A stretch of DNA of 64,000 bases from Clostridiales bacterium (GTDB lineage Bacteria > Bacillota > Clostridia > Lachnospirales > Lachnospiraceae): assembly GCA_021202925.1 (NCBI GenBank), contig JAJQCD010000014.1, positions 1 through 64,000 of the forward strand, read 5' to 3'. Both the position numbers and the translations under genes were made by a program. The notes under the pieces are model-generated. The model saw only the letters and a program-made list of their open reading frames with translations, had not been told where the DNA came from and ran no database searches. Positions 25,345 to 34,021 of this stretch are shown here, one piece after another (position 1 is the first letter of the stretch; the number at the start of each line of letters is the position of its first letter).

Positions 25345-26688
25345 ATGTCCGATTATGTACAGATGTATCAGGATAAACTGGTCTCCGCAGCCGACGCAGC
25401 GAAGATCATCAAAGACGGAGACTGGGTCGATTACGGCTGGTGCACCGGAACTCCGATCGCAGTCGACCGCGAAATCGCCAGACGCATGCCCGAACTGACG
25501 AACATCAATTTCCGCGGCGGCATTCTTATGTGGACACCGGCGATCTTTCAGATCGACCACCCGGAGGAACATCTCACCTGGAATTCCTGGCACTTAAGCG
25601 GCATCGAACGAAAAGCGATCGCCCAGGGCTTCAGCTTCTACGCACCGATCCGCTATTCCGAACTGCCCAGATATTATGCCGACTCCACGGATCCGCTGGA
25701 TGTGGCAATTTTCCAGGTCGCTCCCATGGATTCGCACGGTTTCTTCAACTTCGGGCCGAATGCCTCTCATATGTCTGAAGTCTGTAAGAAAGCCCGGACC
25801 ATCATCGTCGAAGTAAATGAGAATATGCCGGTCTGCTTCGGCGGATTCGGAGAAGGCATTCATATTTCAAAGGTCGACCTGATCGTCGAAGGGGACAACC
25901 CGTCGATTGCTGAGATGGGGTCCGCCGCTCCCACTGACGTCGACCAGACCGTCGCCGAACTCATTGTCAAAGAAATCCCCGACGGCGCTTGCCTGCAGCT
26001 TGGCATTGGCGGTATGCCGAACGCGGTCGGCATGATGATCGCACAGTCTGACTTAAAGGATCTGGGCGTTCACACGGAAATGTATGTTGACGCCTTCGTT
26101 GACATCGCCAAAGCCGGCAAGATCACCGGCGCACGTAAAAATATCGATCCGGGCCGTCAGGTCTACGCATTCGGCGCAGGCACGAAGAAACTATATGACT
26201 ACATCAATGGCAACCCGGAATGTATGTCCGCCCCGGTCAGCTATACGAATGATATCCGCTCGATCTCCGCGCTGGACAACTTCATTTCCATTAATAATAC
26301 CGTCGATGTCGACCTCTACGGACAGGTCAGCGCAGAATCATCCGGCATCCGGCAAATCAGCGGCGCCGGCGGACAGCAGGATTTCGTGCTCGGCGCGTAT
26401 CTTTCCAAAGGCGGCAAGAGCATCATCTGCTGCTCCTCTACCTTCCGCACCAAAAGCGGCGAACTGAAATCCCGCATTCGCCCAACCCTGGAACCGGGAT
26501 CTGTCGTCACGGACACCCGAGCCAACACACACTACCTGGCTACCGAATATGGCATCGTCAATCTCAAGGGCAAAACCACCTGGCAGAAGGCGGAAGCCAT
26601 CATCTCCATCGCGCATCCCCAGTTCCGCGACGAACTGATCGCCGAGGCAGAGAAGATGCATATCTGGAGAAAGAGTAACCGGAGATAG
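25345..26688 (+). CDS. but: Butyryl-CoA:acetate CoA-transferase
   Basis: The 447-residue family I CoA-transferase exchanges CoA between butyryl-CoA and acetate, releasing butyrate. The sequence closely follows the Roseburia/Eubacterium type: [13 protein letters not shown] near the N terminus, [14 protein letters not shown], the [18 protein letters not shown] segment with the catalytic glutamate, and the C-terminal [13 protein letters not shown]. The related 4-hydroxybutyrate CoA-transferase is the main alternative, but the [15 protein letters not shown] stretch and its position next to thl-bcd favour But. AAGGAGG lies ten bases upstream of the ATG. Confidence 0.92.
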   Translation: MSDYVQMYQDKLVSAADAAKIIKDGDWVDYGWCTGTPIAVDREIARRMPELTNINFRGGILMWTPAIFQIDHPEEHLTWNSWHLSGIERKAIAQGFSFYAPIRYSELPRYYADSTDPLDVAIFQVAPMDSHGFFNFGPNASHMSEVCKKARTIIVEVNENMPVCFGGFGEGIHISKVDLIVEGDNPSIAEMGSAAPTDVDQTVAELIVKEIPDGACLQLGIGGMPNAVGMMIAQSDLKDLGVHTEMYVDAFVDIAKAGKITGARKNIDPGRQVYAFGAGTKKLYDYINGNPECMSAPVSYTNDIRSISALDNFISINNTVDVDLYGQVSAESSGIRQISGAGGQQDFVLGAYLSKGGKSIICCSSTFRTKSGELKSRIRPTLEPGSVVTDTRANTHYLATEYGIVNLKGKTTWQKAEAIISIAHPQFRDELIAEAEKMHIWRKSNRR

Positions 26689-26719
26689 TACATCCCCTCA
26701 TTGCGTAAAGGAGGTTCAT

Positions 26720-27262
26720 ATGCGCATTTTATCAGAAGATACGATCGCCATCGCGGTCGATTACCAGACAAAAATCCTTCCGGCCATGCACGACATCGAG
26801 CCGTTGCTCAGCCGCTCCGTCACCCTTCTCAAAGGGCTGCAGCTCCTGAACGTACCGGTCATTCTGACCAGACAGTATCCGAAGGGGCTGGGTGATACCG
26901 TCCCGGAGATTCAGGCAGTGACCGACAGTTGTCAGGTACTCGATAAGACTACCTTCAGCTGCTATGATGCGCCCTCTGTCCGGGAAGCGCTCGAAGTCTC
27001 CGGCCGTAAAACGGTTCTCGTCTTCGGCATCGAGGCACACGTCTGTGTCCTGCAGACCGTGATCGACCTGATTGATAACGGCTATCAGGCTGTTCTCGTC
27101 GAGGACTGCATCTCCTCCAGAAAGCCGTCCGATATGGCCGCCGCGCAAATTCGCGCGCAGCAGGAAGGCGCCCGGATTTCGACCTGCGAAGCCATTCTGT
27201 TCGAGCTGACGCGGGTATCCGGCACACCGGTCTTCAAGGAAATTTCAAAGCTGGTAAAGTAA
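26720..27262 (+). CDS. Isochorismatase family hydrolase
   Basis: The 180-residue cysteine hydrolase has the family triad: Asp14 in IAVDYQ, a lysine in LDKTTFSC and the cysteine in GIEAHVCVLQT near residue 113. These cytosolic enzymes hydrolyse amides such as nicotinamide or ring compounds such as isochorismate; the substrate here is not predictable. AAAGGAGG precedes the ATG, and it lies 31 bases after the CoA-transferase, so it is probably cotranscribed with it. Confidence 0.88.
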   Translation: MRILSEDTIAIAVDYQTKILPAMHDIEPLLSRSVTLLKGLQLLNVPVILTRQYPKGLGDTVPEIQAVTDSCQVLDKTTFSCYDAPSVREALEVSGRKTVLVFGIEAHVCVLQTVIDLIDNGYQAVLVEDCISSRKPSDMAAAQIRAQQEGARISTCEAILFELTRVSGTPVFKEISKLVK

Positions 27263-27321
27263 CAAAGCCTCATGCTTCTTCGCATGCGGCACAAATCTCA
27301 GAATCTTCTGTTATACAAAAA

Positions 27322-27358
27322 GACGGCCGGATTTCTGTTCTGTTCAGAAATCCGGCTG
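27322..27358. terminator. Bidirectional terminator
   Basis: GCCGGATTTCTG pairs with CAGAAATCCGGC around a seven-base loop. The minus strand has a T-run (CTTTTTG) after the stem, and the plus strand has GTTTC. It separates the hydrolase from the convergent FtsL-like gene. Confidence 0.85.
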
Positions 27359-27361
27359 TTT

Positions 27362-27787
27362 CTACGGAAGATTATCACTCTGGTACACATAATCCCGATA
27401 GCTGCGCTGATAAAAGATCACCTGTTCTTCCCCGGCGGGAACCATTCCCAGTTCATCCGTCGCAATTTCATAAACATCATCCAGGCTCGGTGTCAGCGAA
27501 AGCTGCCGTTCCGTCAGCGTATTGCCGTTCTTCATTCGCTCGATGGACTGCTCCAGAACTTCAATCCGATGAATCCGATGCTCGATGTCTGTACGTACAC
27601 CAATATACCCGAAACAGGATACCAGCGCAAACAATGCCACCGCGACAAAGGCCGCGGCAAACGGCAATTCCCGGATGTACCACGGATATTGCCGTTTTAA
27701 ATAGACCGCCCCCGTCTTTTTATTCACGCACATGGCATAAGGCCTGGGTTTGATCCGTTCTTTTCTCCACTGATTCAACATACTCAT
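27362..27787 (-). CDS. FtsL/DivIC-like septum protein
   Basis: The 141-residue protein has a basic cytoplasmic N terminus (residues 1-40), one TM helix (about 42-64), a short coiled coil (65-92) and an extracytoplasmic tail with ELGMVPAGEEQVIFYQ. That topology and the ELGM motif are typical of FtsL or DivIC, which bridge FtsQ and the septal synthase FtsW/FtsI. FtsL is normally encoded beside mraW and ftsI; here the gene lies three bases after a LysR regulator gene, and no other division gene is near. AAGGA precedes the ATG. It may be a second, specialised paralogue. Confidence 0.65.
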   Translation of the reverse strand: MSMLNQWRKERIKPRPYAMCVNKKTGAVYLKRQYPWYIRELPFAAAFVAVALFALVSCFGYIGVRTDIEHRIHRIEVLEQSIERMKNGNTLTERQLSLTPSLDDVYEIATDELGMVPAGEEQVIFYQRSYRDYVYQSDNLP

Positions 27788-27790
27788 TTC

Positions 27791-28717
27791 TCATCCTTCG
27801 TCCTGTTTCACAGAATCGTCTCTCAATTCCCTGTCTTTTGTATCCTTCTCCATTGTAATCCATCCCTCCATGGCTCCGGTCAGCCACTTGTTGCGATGAT
27901 ACAGCGTCTGTCTCCATACTGTCATCGGAGGAAACGGATCCGCAAGCCGAAGAAGGTCGCCATTCTGCACCTGTTTCCAAACCGCCGCCTCCGGCATATA
28001 CAAAACTGCCTGCGGTCCGGCCATTTCAACAGCCAGATCCCGGCTTCGTACCCGCACCTTCCGGCACAGCTCCGCGCCCGGCTGCCCGGTCAATCCTCTC
28101 TCCCAGGGCACCCTCTCATCCTGACAGATCAGAGGGTATCCGGATATCGCCTTCCAGACCGCCCTTTCGTCCGACCCTTCCGCCAGAGGGTGCTCCCGCG
28201 CCACATAAAAATGCATGGTTTCGGAACTGTCCCCGCCTGCATGTATGAGATCTGCATCCGATACGAGATCACTCAGAATAATTGCCAGATCGATCTCATT
28301 GTGCCGAAGCAGTTCAAGCAGTGTGTCCTTCTCATACTCCACGCGCACCTGCAACTCCACCTCCGGGAATTGATCCATGTAAGAAGACACCATCTCTGCC
28401 ATTTTCGTTCCCGCAAGGATATCCATGATACCAACCCGCAGGCTGCCCCCGGTCTTAAGCGCCCCGGCTTTTCCCGCCTCCAGCGCTTCTTCCGACATCC
28501 GCACGATCTGCACGGCATAATTTAAGAACGCCTGCCCCGCCGCCGTAATCCGGATCTTCTTGCCAACCCGTTCGTAGAGCGGGCAGCCGAGTTCCTGCTC
28601 CAGCTGCTTCATCTGTGCCGTCACCGAGGATTGGGCGTAGCCCAGGCTTCGCGCCGCCCCCGTCAGGCTCCCCGCTTCCGCCACTTTGACAAACGTGATT
28701 AAATTTCTGATTTCCAT
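27791..28717 (-). CDS. LysR family transcriptional regulator
   Basis: The 308-residue regulator has the N-terminal winged helix (MEIRNLITFVKVAEAGSLT, then AARSLGYAQSSVTAQMKQLE) and a periplasmic-binding-protein-like effector domain from about residue 90. Many LysR proteins regulate a divergent gene and themselves, but nothing divergent is adjacent here. The only downstream gene is the FtsL-like protein, three bases after the stop. The ATG has a weak GGA site. Confidence 0.9.
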   Translation of the reverse strand: MEIRNLITFVKVAEAGSLTGAARSLGYAQSSVTAQMKQLEQELGCPLYERVGKKIRITAAGQAFLNYAVQIVRMSEEALEAGKAGALKTGGSLRVGIMDILAGTKMAEMVSSYMDQFPEVELQVRVEYEKDTLLELLRHNEIDLAIILSDLVSDADLIHAGGDSSETMHFYVAREHPLAEGSDERAVWKAISGYPLICQDERVPWERGLTGQPGAELCRKVRVRSRDLAVEMAGPQAVLYMPEAAVWKQVQNGDLLRLADPFPPMTVWRQTLYHRNKWLTGAMEGWITMEKDTKDRELRDDSVKQDEG

Positions 28718-28845
28718 GCGGCATGTAATCCATCATTTATTTCGATGAATTTTAAATATCATTCAAAAATATCGATGTTTCTATTCTACCTCAGGTTTTT
28801 TGAGAATGCAACCGGAAATGTTGCCGTTTGTGCATATTTTGACAC

Positions 28846-28883
28846 GCAAATAAGCGACAGTGATTCGTTCACTGCCGCTTATT
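28846..28883 (-). terminator. Hairpin after the sugar isomerase gene
   Basis: AATAAGCG and CAGTG pair with CACTG and CGCTTATT, with one mismatch, about 65 bases after the stop of the minus-strand isomerase gene. The T tract after the stem is weak, so it may stabilise the message as much as terminate it. Confidence 0.5.
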
Positions 28884-28948
28884 CTGCGAAAAATCAATGG
28901 TCAGCTTATGAGATTTTCTGACAGGATATCTTCCTGTTCGCGGTATCG

Positions 28949-29746
28949 CTAAAAAGAATTTGCAGATTGTCTGTCCAATTCGCGAAGGTAGACCAGGGAA
29001 GAACCCGCTTCTTCAGAAAAGTCCCTGTAGGAAGTCGCCTCGATGGTTAAAATTCCCTCATATCCCGCCTTGCGAAGCATCTGAAAATACGGGAGATAAT
29101 CGTAATCATCCTTTTCCTGAGGAAACAGCCGTTCTGTTCCATGGGGATAATCAATATGAGCATGCCGGATATAGCGGATATATTCCGGAATATGGGCAAA
29201 GGACTCTGACAGCTTATGCATATGACGCATGTCGCACATCGTAAGGCAGTTCGAGCGGTCGACCGTCTCAATAAATTCGACCGCTTCCGGTATGGTATTA
29301 ATATAGTTGGAATTGGCAGGTCCCAACGGTTCCACCACCAGAGTAATCCCATACTTCCCCACAATATCAGAAATTCTTCTGACAAGATGGCATACATATG
29401 CCTGTGCCTGATCTCTGTCCGGGCAGTCTTCCGGAATGCTGCGGCATTTCCCGGCTCCCAGCGGAATCATAACCGCGCCCAACTGGGCGGCACGTCCGGC
29501 CGCCTTATCGATGTATTCCATCCAGTAATCCTCATCGAAATCCGGTGCATGAAAACGAACGCTTAACGGCAGCAAACCGGAAAATACATCAAATCCAAGC
29601 TTACTTGCCTGAACGCGCCGCGATAACGACTGGAATTCTTCCTCTGACATGGATACAATCTCGCCCAGATCCAGTTCAATCTGGTCATACCCCAGTGATT
29701 CCACCGTTTCAATCTGATGTGAAAAAGCAAAACATCCAAATTGCAT
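28949..29746 (-). CDS. Sugar phosphate isomerase/epimerase family protein
   Basis: The 265-residue xylose-isomerase-type TIM barrel has the expected acidic metal ligands on successive strands: EPLGPANSN, CDMRHM, HAHIDYPHG and TIEATSY. Family members isomerise or epimerise sugars, or act as inositol-pathway enzymes; the substrate is unknown. GGAGGAGG lies seven bases before the ATG. The gene follows a LacI-type repressor gene by 24 bases in the same direction, so it is probably cotranscribed with that repressor and faces the TRAP operon. Confidence 0.82.
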   Translation of the reverse strand: MQFGCFAFSHQIETVESLGYDQIELDLGEIVSMSEEEFQSLSRRVQASKLGFDVFSGLLPLSVRFHAPDFDEDYWMEYIDKAAGRAAQLGAVMIPLGAGKCRSIPEDCPDRDQAQAYVCHLVRRISDIVGKYGITLVVEPLGPANSNYINTIPEAVEFIETVDRSNCLTMCDMRHMHKLSESFAHIPEYIRYIRHAHIDYPHGTERLFPQEKDDYDYLPYFQMLRKAGYEGILTIEATSYRDFSEEAGSSLVYLRELDRQSANSF

Positions 29747-29770
29747 GACAATACCTCCTCCTGTTATCCA

Positions 29771-30790
29771 CTATTTGTCTGGGTTAAACAGACGATATCC
29801 ACAACTCTCCCGAATCACCAGTTCAAACGGAAGAACGCTTTGTGTATGCAGCAAAGGCTCCTTCCGCATCAACTTCAGGAGTTTGAGGAAAGATTGCGTA
29901 CCAATCTGATACTTGGGCTGCCGGATCGTTGTCAGTGTCGGCTCCCATATCGATGACAGTTCGATGTCGTCAAATCCGACCACCGCACAGTCTTCCGGCA
30001 CTCTCCGCCCTGAACTCTTCAATGCTTTGATTGCGCCAATCGCCATCGTGTCACCGGCAGCAAATACTGCCGAAACCGATGGTTCCAGAGCAAGCAAAGA
30101 TTCCATCCCATCATATCCTCCCATAATAGAAGGCTCTGTATCGGCAATCAGGTGCGGATTAACGGGAAGGTTCCTGCTTTTCAAGGCAGAAAGATAACCC
30201 TGATATCGATCCTGATACAGCAGGGAGTCCATGGGGCCACCCAGAAAAGCGATGTTGCGATGTCCCATGTTTAACAGGTGGTCAACTGCCGTTTTCGCAG
30301 CTGCCACGTTATCAATCGTGATGTTGGGGACAGAACTGTCCTTCAGGTACTGGCACGCAACAATAATCGGCGACTCCTCGGCGACCTGTTCAATCAGCTC
30401 ATACGCAATATTCGATGAAAGGGAAATAATCCCATCCACCTGCCGCTGCTGAATGGCATGGAAGTAATGCTTTTCAATGGTTGGTTCGTTGTGCATATCC
30501 GCAATCAGGACCTGGTATCCATTCTTTGTTGCTTCTGTTTCAATACCAAACAGGATCTCATGAAAAAAAGCATTTTTTATATCCGGGACAATAACAATAA
30601 CAATCTTCGTCTCCTGTGTCCTCAACTGTCTGGCCAGAGCATTTGGAGTATAATTGAGGTCATCAATCGCGCGAAGCACCTTCTCTCTGGTGTCTCTCCG
30701 AACGCAATCCTGCCCTCTGACCACACGGGAAACCGTGGCCAGCGAAACACCGGCCGCTTTCGCTACATCGTTAATATTCGCAGCACTCAT
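29771..30790 (-). CDS. LacI family transcriptional regulator
   Basis: The 339-residue repressor has the N-terminal helix-turn-helix NINDVAKAAGVSLATVSRVVRG and a periplasmic-binding-like sugar domain from about residue 60. It is divergent from the TRAP catabolic operon, and operator-like palindromes lie in both promoter regions. AAAGGA lies seven bases before the ATG. The ligand is probably the substrate or an intermediate of that operon. Confidence 0.92.
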   Translation of the reverse strand: MSAANINDVAKAAGVSLATVSRVVRGQDCVRRDTREKVLRAIDDLNYTPNALARQLRTQETKIVIVIVPDIKNAFFHEILFGIETEATKNGYQVLIADMHNEPTIEKHYFHAIQQRQVDGIISLSSNIAYELIEQVAEESPIIVACQYLKDSSVPNITIDNVAAAKTAVDHLLNMGHRNIAFLGGPMDSLLYQDRYQGYLSALKSRNLPVNPHLIADTEPSIMGGYDGMESLLALEPSVSAVFAAGDTMAIGAIKALKSSGRRVPEDCAVVGFDDIELSSIWEPTLTTIRQPKYQIGTQSFLKLLKLMRKEPLLHTQSVLPFELVIRESCGYRLFNPDK

Positions 30791-30882
30791 CAGACTATCC
30801 TTTCCGGTTGCATTTGTAAACGATCTGGCAGTGAATCATCGAATCCTTTTCCTGTTTTTAAAGCCAGGTGCTCTTACAGAAA

Positions 30883-30898
30883 AAGTAAACGTTTTCAT
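30883..30898. promoter_or_regulatory. LacI/cre-like operator in the repressor leader
   Basis: The sequence AAGTAAACGTTTTCAT contains the same AAACGTT core as the two sites in front of the TRAP operon. It lies just after the predicted transcription start of the repressor gene, which would give autoregulation. Confidence 0.5.
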
Positions 30899-30913
30899 AA
30901 TCGCCATGTATTT

Positions 30914-30942
30914 TTTATAACGCAGAGCCGAATATTTGTCAA
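30914..30942 (-). promoter_or_regulatory. Promoter of the LacI gene
   Basis: Minus-strand -35 TTGACA (30937-30942), 17 bases, -10 TATAAA (30914-30919). The operator-like site at 30883-30898 follows the start. Confidence 0.85.
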
Positions 30943-31015
30943 GAGAAAAAAATCAGGAAAGTTTATTTGTGCAATATTCACAATTTTTGTTGGTCTTTTT
31001 AGTGTTTTCTGCATA

Positions 31016-31044
31016 TTGCATTTGATGAAGTCTCGTGCTATTAT
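31016..31044 (+). promoter_or_regulatory. Promoter of the TRAP operon
   Basis: A -35 TTGCAT (31016-31021), 17 bases and -10 TATTAT (31039-31044), with the operator at 31054-31073 overlapping the predicted start and a second operator at 31152-31169. The stretch 30791-31186 otherwise holds no gene. Confidence 0.78.
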
Positions 31045-31053
31045 GATTACATC

Positions 31054-31073
31054 AAATGTAAACGTTAACATTT
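31054..31073. promoter_or_regulatory. Operator at the TRAP operon start
   Basis: AAATGTAAACGTTAACATTT is nearly a perfect palindrome and matches the cre consensus of CcpA as well as LacI-family operators in general. It covers the first transcribed bases, a position that blocks transcription. Confidence 0.7.
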
Positions 31074-31151
31074 TTCAAGCGTTCAAAAATTGCCTGATTT
31101 AAATGGTTTTTGAGCCGTGTCTCATCTCTGTTTTTTATTTTTTGAGCGCAA

Positions 31152-31169
31152 AAATGTAAACGTTGTCAA
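31152..31169. promoter_or_regulatory. Second operator before dctQ
   Basis: AAATGTAAACGTTGTCAA repeats the first operator with the right arm changed. It lies just before the ribosome site of dctQ. Confidence 0.6.
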
Positions 31170-31186
31170 AAGGAAGGAGAGGTTTT

Positions 31187-31678
31187 ATGAAAGGGATGTT
31201 TCAAAAATGCGACAATGTCATTCAACATGTAGAGAATCTTTTCTGCGGCGTCACACTGGCTGTCATCGTCTGCATTTCTACCGCACAGGTAATCCTGAGA
31301 TATTTGTTCGGTAGCGGTTTACTATGGGGTGATGAAGTAAACCAGGCATTGATCGTGGCGATGGGAATGTTCGGCTGTGCCAAGGCCATTCGATCAAACG
31401 GACACACGGAACTGACTTTACTGACTCAGAAACCCAAAAAGGCAGAAACACGCATTGCCATCCGGGCTCTGATCAACGTCATTTCGCTGGCCGTTCTGAT
31501 TGTACTGTTCTATGCCGCACTCATATACACGCTCAGCGGAACCGCCAAAAGCACAGTACTCAGGGTTCCCAGAATGTACTATTACATGTCCATGCCCATC
31601 GGACTTGGTTTCTCGATTTATGAATTCGTAAGAATTATAAAAACCAGAATTATGACAGATCCGGAAGAAGAATATTAA
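31187..31678 (+). CDS. TRAP transporter small permease DctQ-like
   Basis: The 163-residue protein has four hydrophobic segments (about residues 22-42, 52-68, 92-115 and 132-150) separated by short loops, matching the DctQ subunit of tripartite ATP-independent periplasmic transporters. The segment CISTAQVILRYLFGSGLLWGDEV is typical. It pairs with the large permease DctM encoded next. The ATG at 31187 follows AAGGAGAGG. The operon is controlled by the operators upstream. Confidence 0.9.
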   Translation: MKGMFQKCDNVIQHVENLFCGVTLAVIVCISTAQVILRYLFGSGLLWGDEVNQALIVAMGMFGCAKAIRSNGHTELTLLTQKPKKAETRIAIRALINVISLAVLIVLFYAALIYTLSGTAKSTVLRVPRMYYYMSMPIGLGFSIYEFVRIIKTRIMTDPEEEY

Positions 31679-31696
31679 CGAGAGGGGGAAACAACG

Positions 31697-33019
31697 GTGA
31701 TGTCCAATTCATTTTCCATCATTTTTCTGATTATATTGATCTTTGTTCTGATCCTGAGCGGCATACCGGTCTATCTGAGCATGGCTCTGACCGGAATCGT
31801 CAGCCTGCTTGTCCTGTCCGCCACCAGCGGGACTCCGTTCGCGATCCTTGTGCTGCCGCAATCGATTTTTAACGGCATGGGAAGCATCTCTCTTCTGGCC
31901 ATTCCTTTTTATGTACTCGCCGGAGAAATTATGAACCGCGGCGGAATCACGAAAAAGCTGATCAAATTTGCGCTGCTGCTGATTGGGCGTATGCCGGCCA
32001 GCCTGGCTCAGGCCAACATCGTATCCAGCATGTTCTTTGGAGGAATTACAGGCTCGGCGCAGGCGGATACCTCCTGTATCGGCGGAATTCTGATTCCGGC
32101 CATGATCGATGAAGGCTACACGCCGGAGGAAGCAGTCGGTGTAACCGCATCCTCCTCCACCTGCGGCCCTATCATTCCGCCAAGTATCACAATGGTTCTT
32201 TTTGCAACCTCGGTCGGCTGTTCCATCGGCGCCATGTTTATGGGAGGAATTATCCCAGGCATACTGATCGGACTCGGATTGATGGCAACAGTTGCCATCC
32301 GCGATCGCAAGTACCATTTTCCCCGTCAGACCGAGCCGCTTCCCAAAGATGAATTTCGAAGGACGCTGATTGACGGCATTGTCCCTCTTGGATTGCCAAT
32401 TATTATTGTCGGCGGAATCATGTCAGGTATCTGTACGGCCACGGAAGCCGGCGTGGTTGCGGTAATCTACAGCCTGATCGCCAGCATCTTTGTGACAAGA
32501 ACCATCCGCGTCCGGGATATCTGGCCGATGCTCTTATCCACTGCGACGATGTCCGGTTCCATCCTGATGATCATCGCCTGTGCCAAAATTTTCAGCTACG
32601 GGCTGAGCGCATTGCAGTTATCCACCATTGTTACCAACCTGATTCTCTCCATCACCACGAACAAGTATGTGTTCCTGTTGTTAGTGAACATCGTCCTTCT
32701 GATTATGGGTATGTTCATGGACGGAGGCGCTGCCTGCCTGATTTTAGGGCCGATTTTCACCCCGGTTGCAGTCAGCATGGGAATCAGTACCATCCATTTT
32801 GGTGTGGTAATGGTTTTGAATCTGATCATCGGCTGTGGAACACCGCCAATGGGCGTATGTATGTTCATTGCCTCTAAGATTGCAAATATTCCGGCTGAGC
32901 GGGGCGCAAAAGGAATTATGCCATATGTATGCGCCGAGATCATCGTATTGCTGTTGGTTACCTATATACCGTTCTTTTCCACGTTTCTGCCCACAGTCCT
33001 GGGGTACAACGTGCTCTGA
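31697..33019 (+). CDS. TRAP transporter large permease DctM-like
   Basis: The 440-residue protein has about 12 TM segments and family signatures such as LLAIPFYVLAGEIMNRGGI, GGITGSAQADTS, STCGPIIPPS and MFMDGGAACLILGPIF. It forms the sodium-driven channel part of the TRAP transporter. A GTG at 31697 or the adjacent ATG at 31700 may be the start; the first has GGGGG eight bases upstream. The binding-protein gene is not adjacent but lies two genes further, after an oxidoreductase and an isomerase. Confidence 0.93.
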   Translation: MMSNSFSIIFLIILIFVLILSGIPVYLSMALTGIVSLLVLSATSGTPFAILVLPQSIFNGMGSISLLAIPFYVLAGEIMNRGGITKKLIKFALLLIGRMPASLAQANIVSSMFFGGITGSAQADTSCIGGILIPAMIDEGYTPEEAVGVTASSSTCGPIIPPSITMVLFATSVGCSIGAMFMGGIIPGILIGLGLMATVAIRDRKYHFPRQTEPLPKDEFRRTLIDGIVPLGLPIIIVGGIMSGICTATEAGVVAVIYSLIASIFVTRTIRVRDIWPMLLSTATMSGSILMIIACAKIFSYGLSALQLSTIVTNLILSITTNKYVFLLLVNIVLLIMGMFMDGGAACLILGPIFTPVAVSMGISTIHFGVVMVLNLIIGCGTPPMGVCMFIASKIANIPAERGAKGIMPYVCAEIIVLLLVTYIPFFSTFLPTVLGYNVL

Positions 33020-33064
33020 TCAGGCGGTAATTTAAAAAAGACAAGAAAACAAGGAGGAAGAAAA

Positions 33065-34009
33065 ATGAAGAAATTCAGAGTAGGTGTGATTGGAACCGGA
33101 GCCATTGCCAAAATCTCACATCTGCCGATCCTGGCAGAAAGAGAGGACGTGGATCTGATCGGTGTAACAGCAAAGCACCTGGCCAGTGCGCAGGCCGCAC
33201 AGAGAAGATATGGATTCGCCAACGCGGTAGAAACCGTGGATGATCTCATCCGTCTGAACCTGGACTGCGCCTTTGTATTATCACCAAAGCCATGTCACCC
33301 GGAACAGGTTATGAAGCTCCTGAATGCAGGCGTACATGTCTTCTGCGAGAAACCACTGGCAATGACCCTGCGGGAAGCGGATGAAATGGCTGAACTGGCC
33401 GAAAAAACCGGCAAAACACTGATGGTCGGCTTTAACCGCCGCTATGCACCGGTTTACAGAAAAGCCAAAGAAGCCTATGGTGATCGGACTCCCGACGTGA
33501 TTATTGCACAGAAGAACCGTCCGGCATCCGAATATCGCGCAACGCTGGAGAACGCCATCCATATGGTCGATCTGATGCGCTATCTCAGCGGCGAGTGCAT
33601 TCAGGTGGAAGCACATTCCAAATTTACGGATCCATATTATGAAACGCTCACAACCGCGCAGCTGCAGTTTGAAAACGGAACCGTAGGCATGCTTGTCGCA
33701 GACCGGGCGTCCGGCCAGTGGGTTGAGACCATGGAAATTCATGGCCACAACCAGAGCGTCTATGTCAACGCACCGGACAGCATTACAATCGTAGACAGCG
33801 AACAGCATCACAAAACGACGATGACACCTCTGGCAATGGGCTGGGCGCGGGTCGAGGATAAACTTGGCTTCACCGCTGAGGATGAGCACTTCTTCCACTG
33901 CCTTAAAACAGGGGAGAAACCATTGACCGATGCGGCCGATGCCTTTAAAACACACGAACTCATGCACCGCATTCTGAAGTGCGCGGGGTTACCAGATTTA
34001 AGCGAGTAA
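33065..34009 (+). CDS. Gfo/Idh/MocA family oxidoreductase
   Basis: The 314-residue NAD(P)-dependent dehydrogenase has the Rossmann motif GVIGTGAIAKISH near the N terminus, CEKPLAMT, and the catalytic histidine in NAIHMVDLMRYL. Family members oxidise a sugar or polyol hydroxyl such as in inositol or sugar acids. AAGGAGG precedes the ATG. The gene sits between the TRAP permease and a TIM-barrel isomerase. Confidence 0.9.
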   Translation: MKKFRVGVIGTGAIAKISHLPILAEREDVDLIGVTAKHLASAQAAQRRYGFANAVETVDDLIRLNLDCAFVLSPKPCHPEQVMKLLNAGVHVFCEKPLAMTLREADEMAELAEKTGKTLMVGFNRRYAPVYRKAKEAYGDRTPDVIIAQKNRPASEYRATLENAIHMVDLMRYLSGECIQVEAHSKFTDPYYETLTTAQLQFENGTVGMLVADRASGQWVETMEIHGHNQSVYVNAPDSITIVDSEQHHKTTMTPLAMGWARVEDKLGFTAEDEHFFHCLKTGEKPLTDAADAFKTHELMHRILKCAGLPDLSE

Positions 34010-34021
34010 AGGAGTAAAAAC

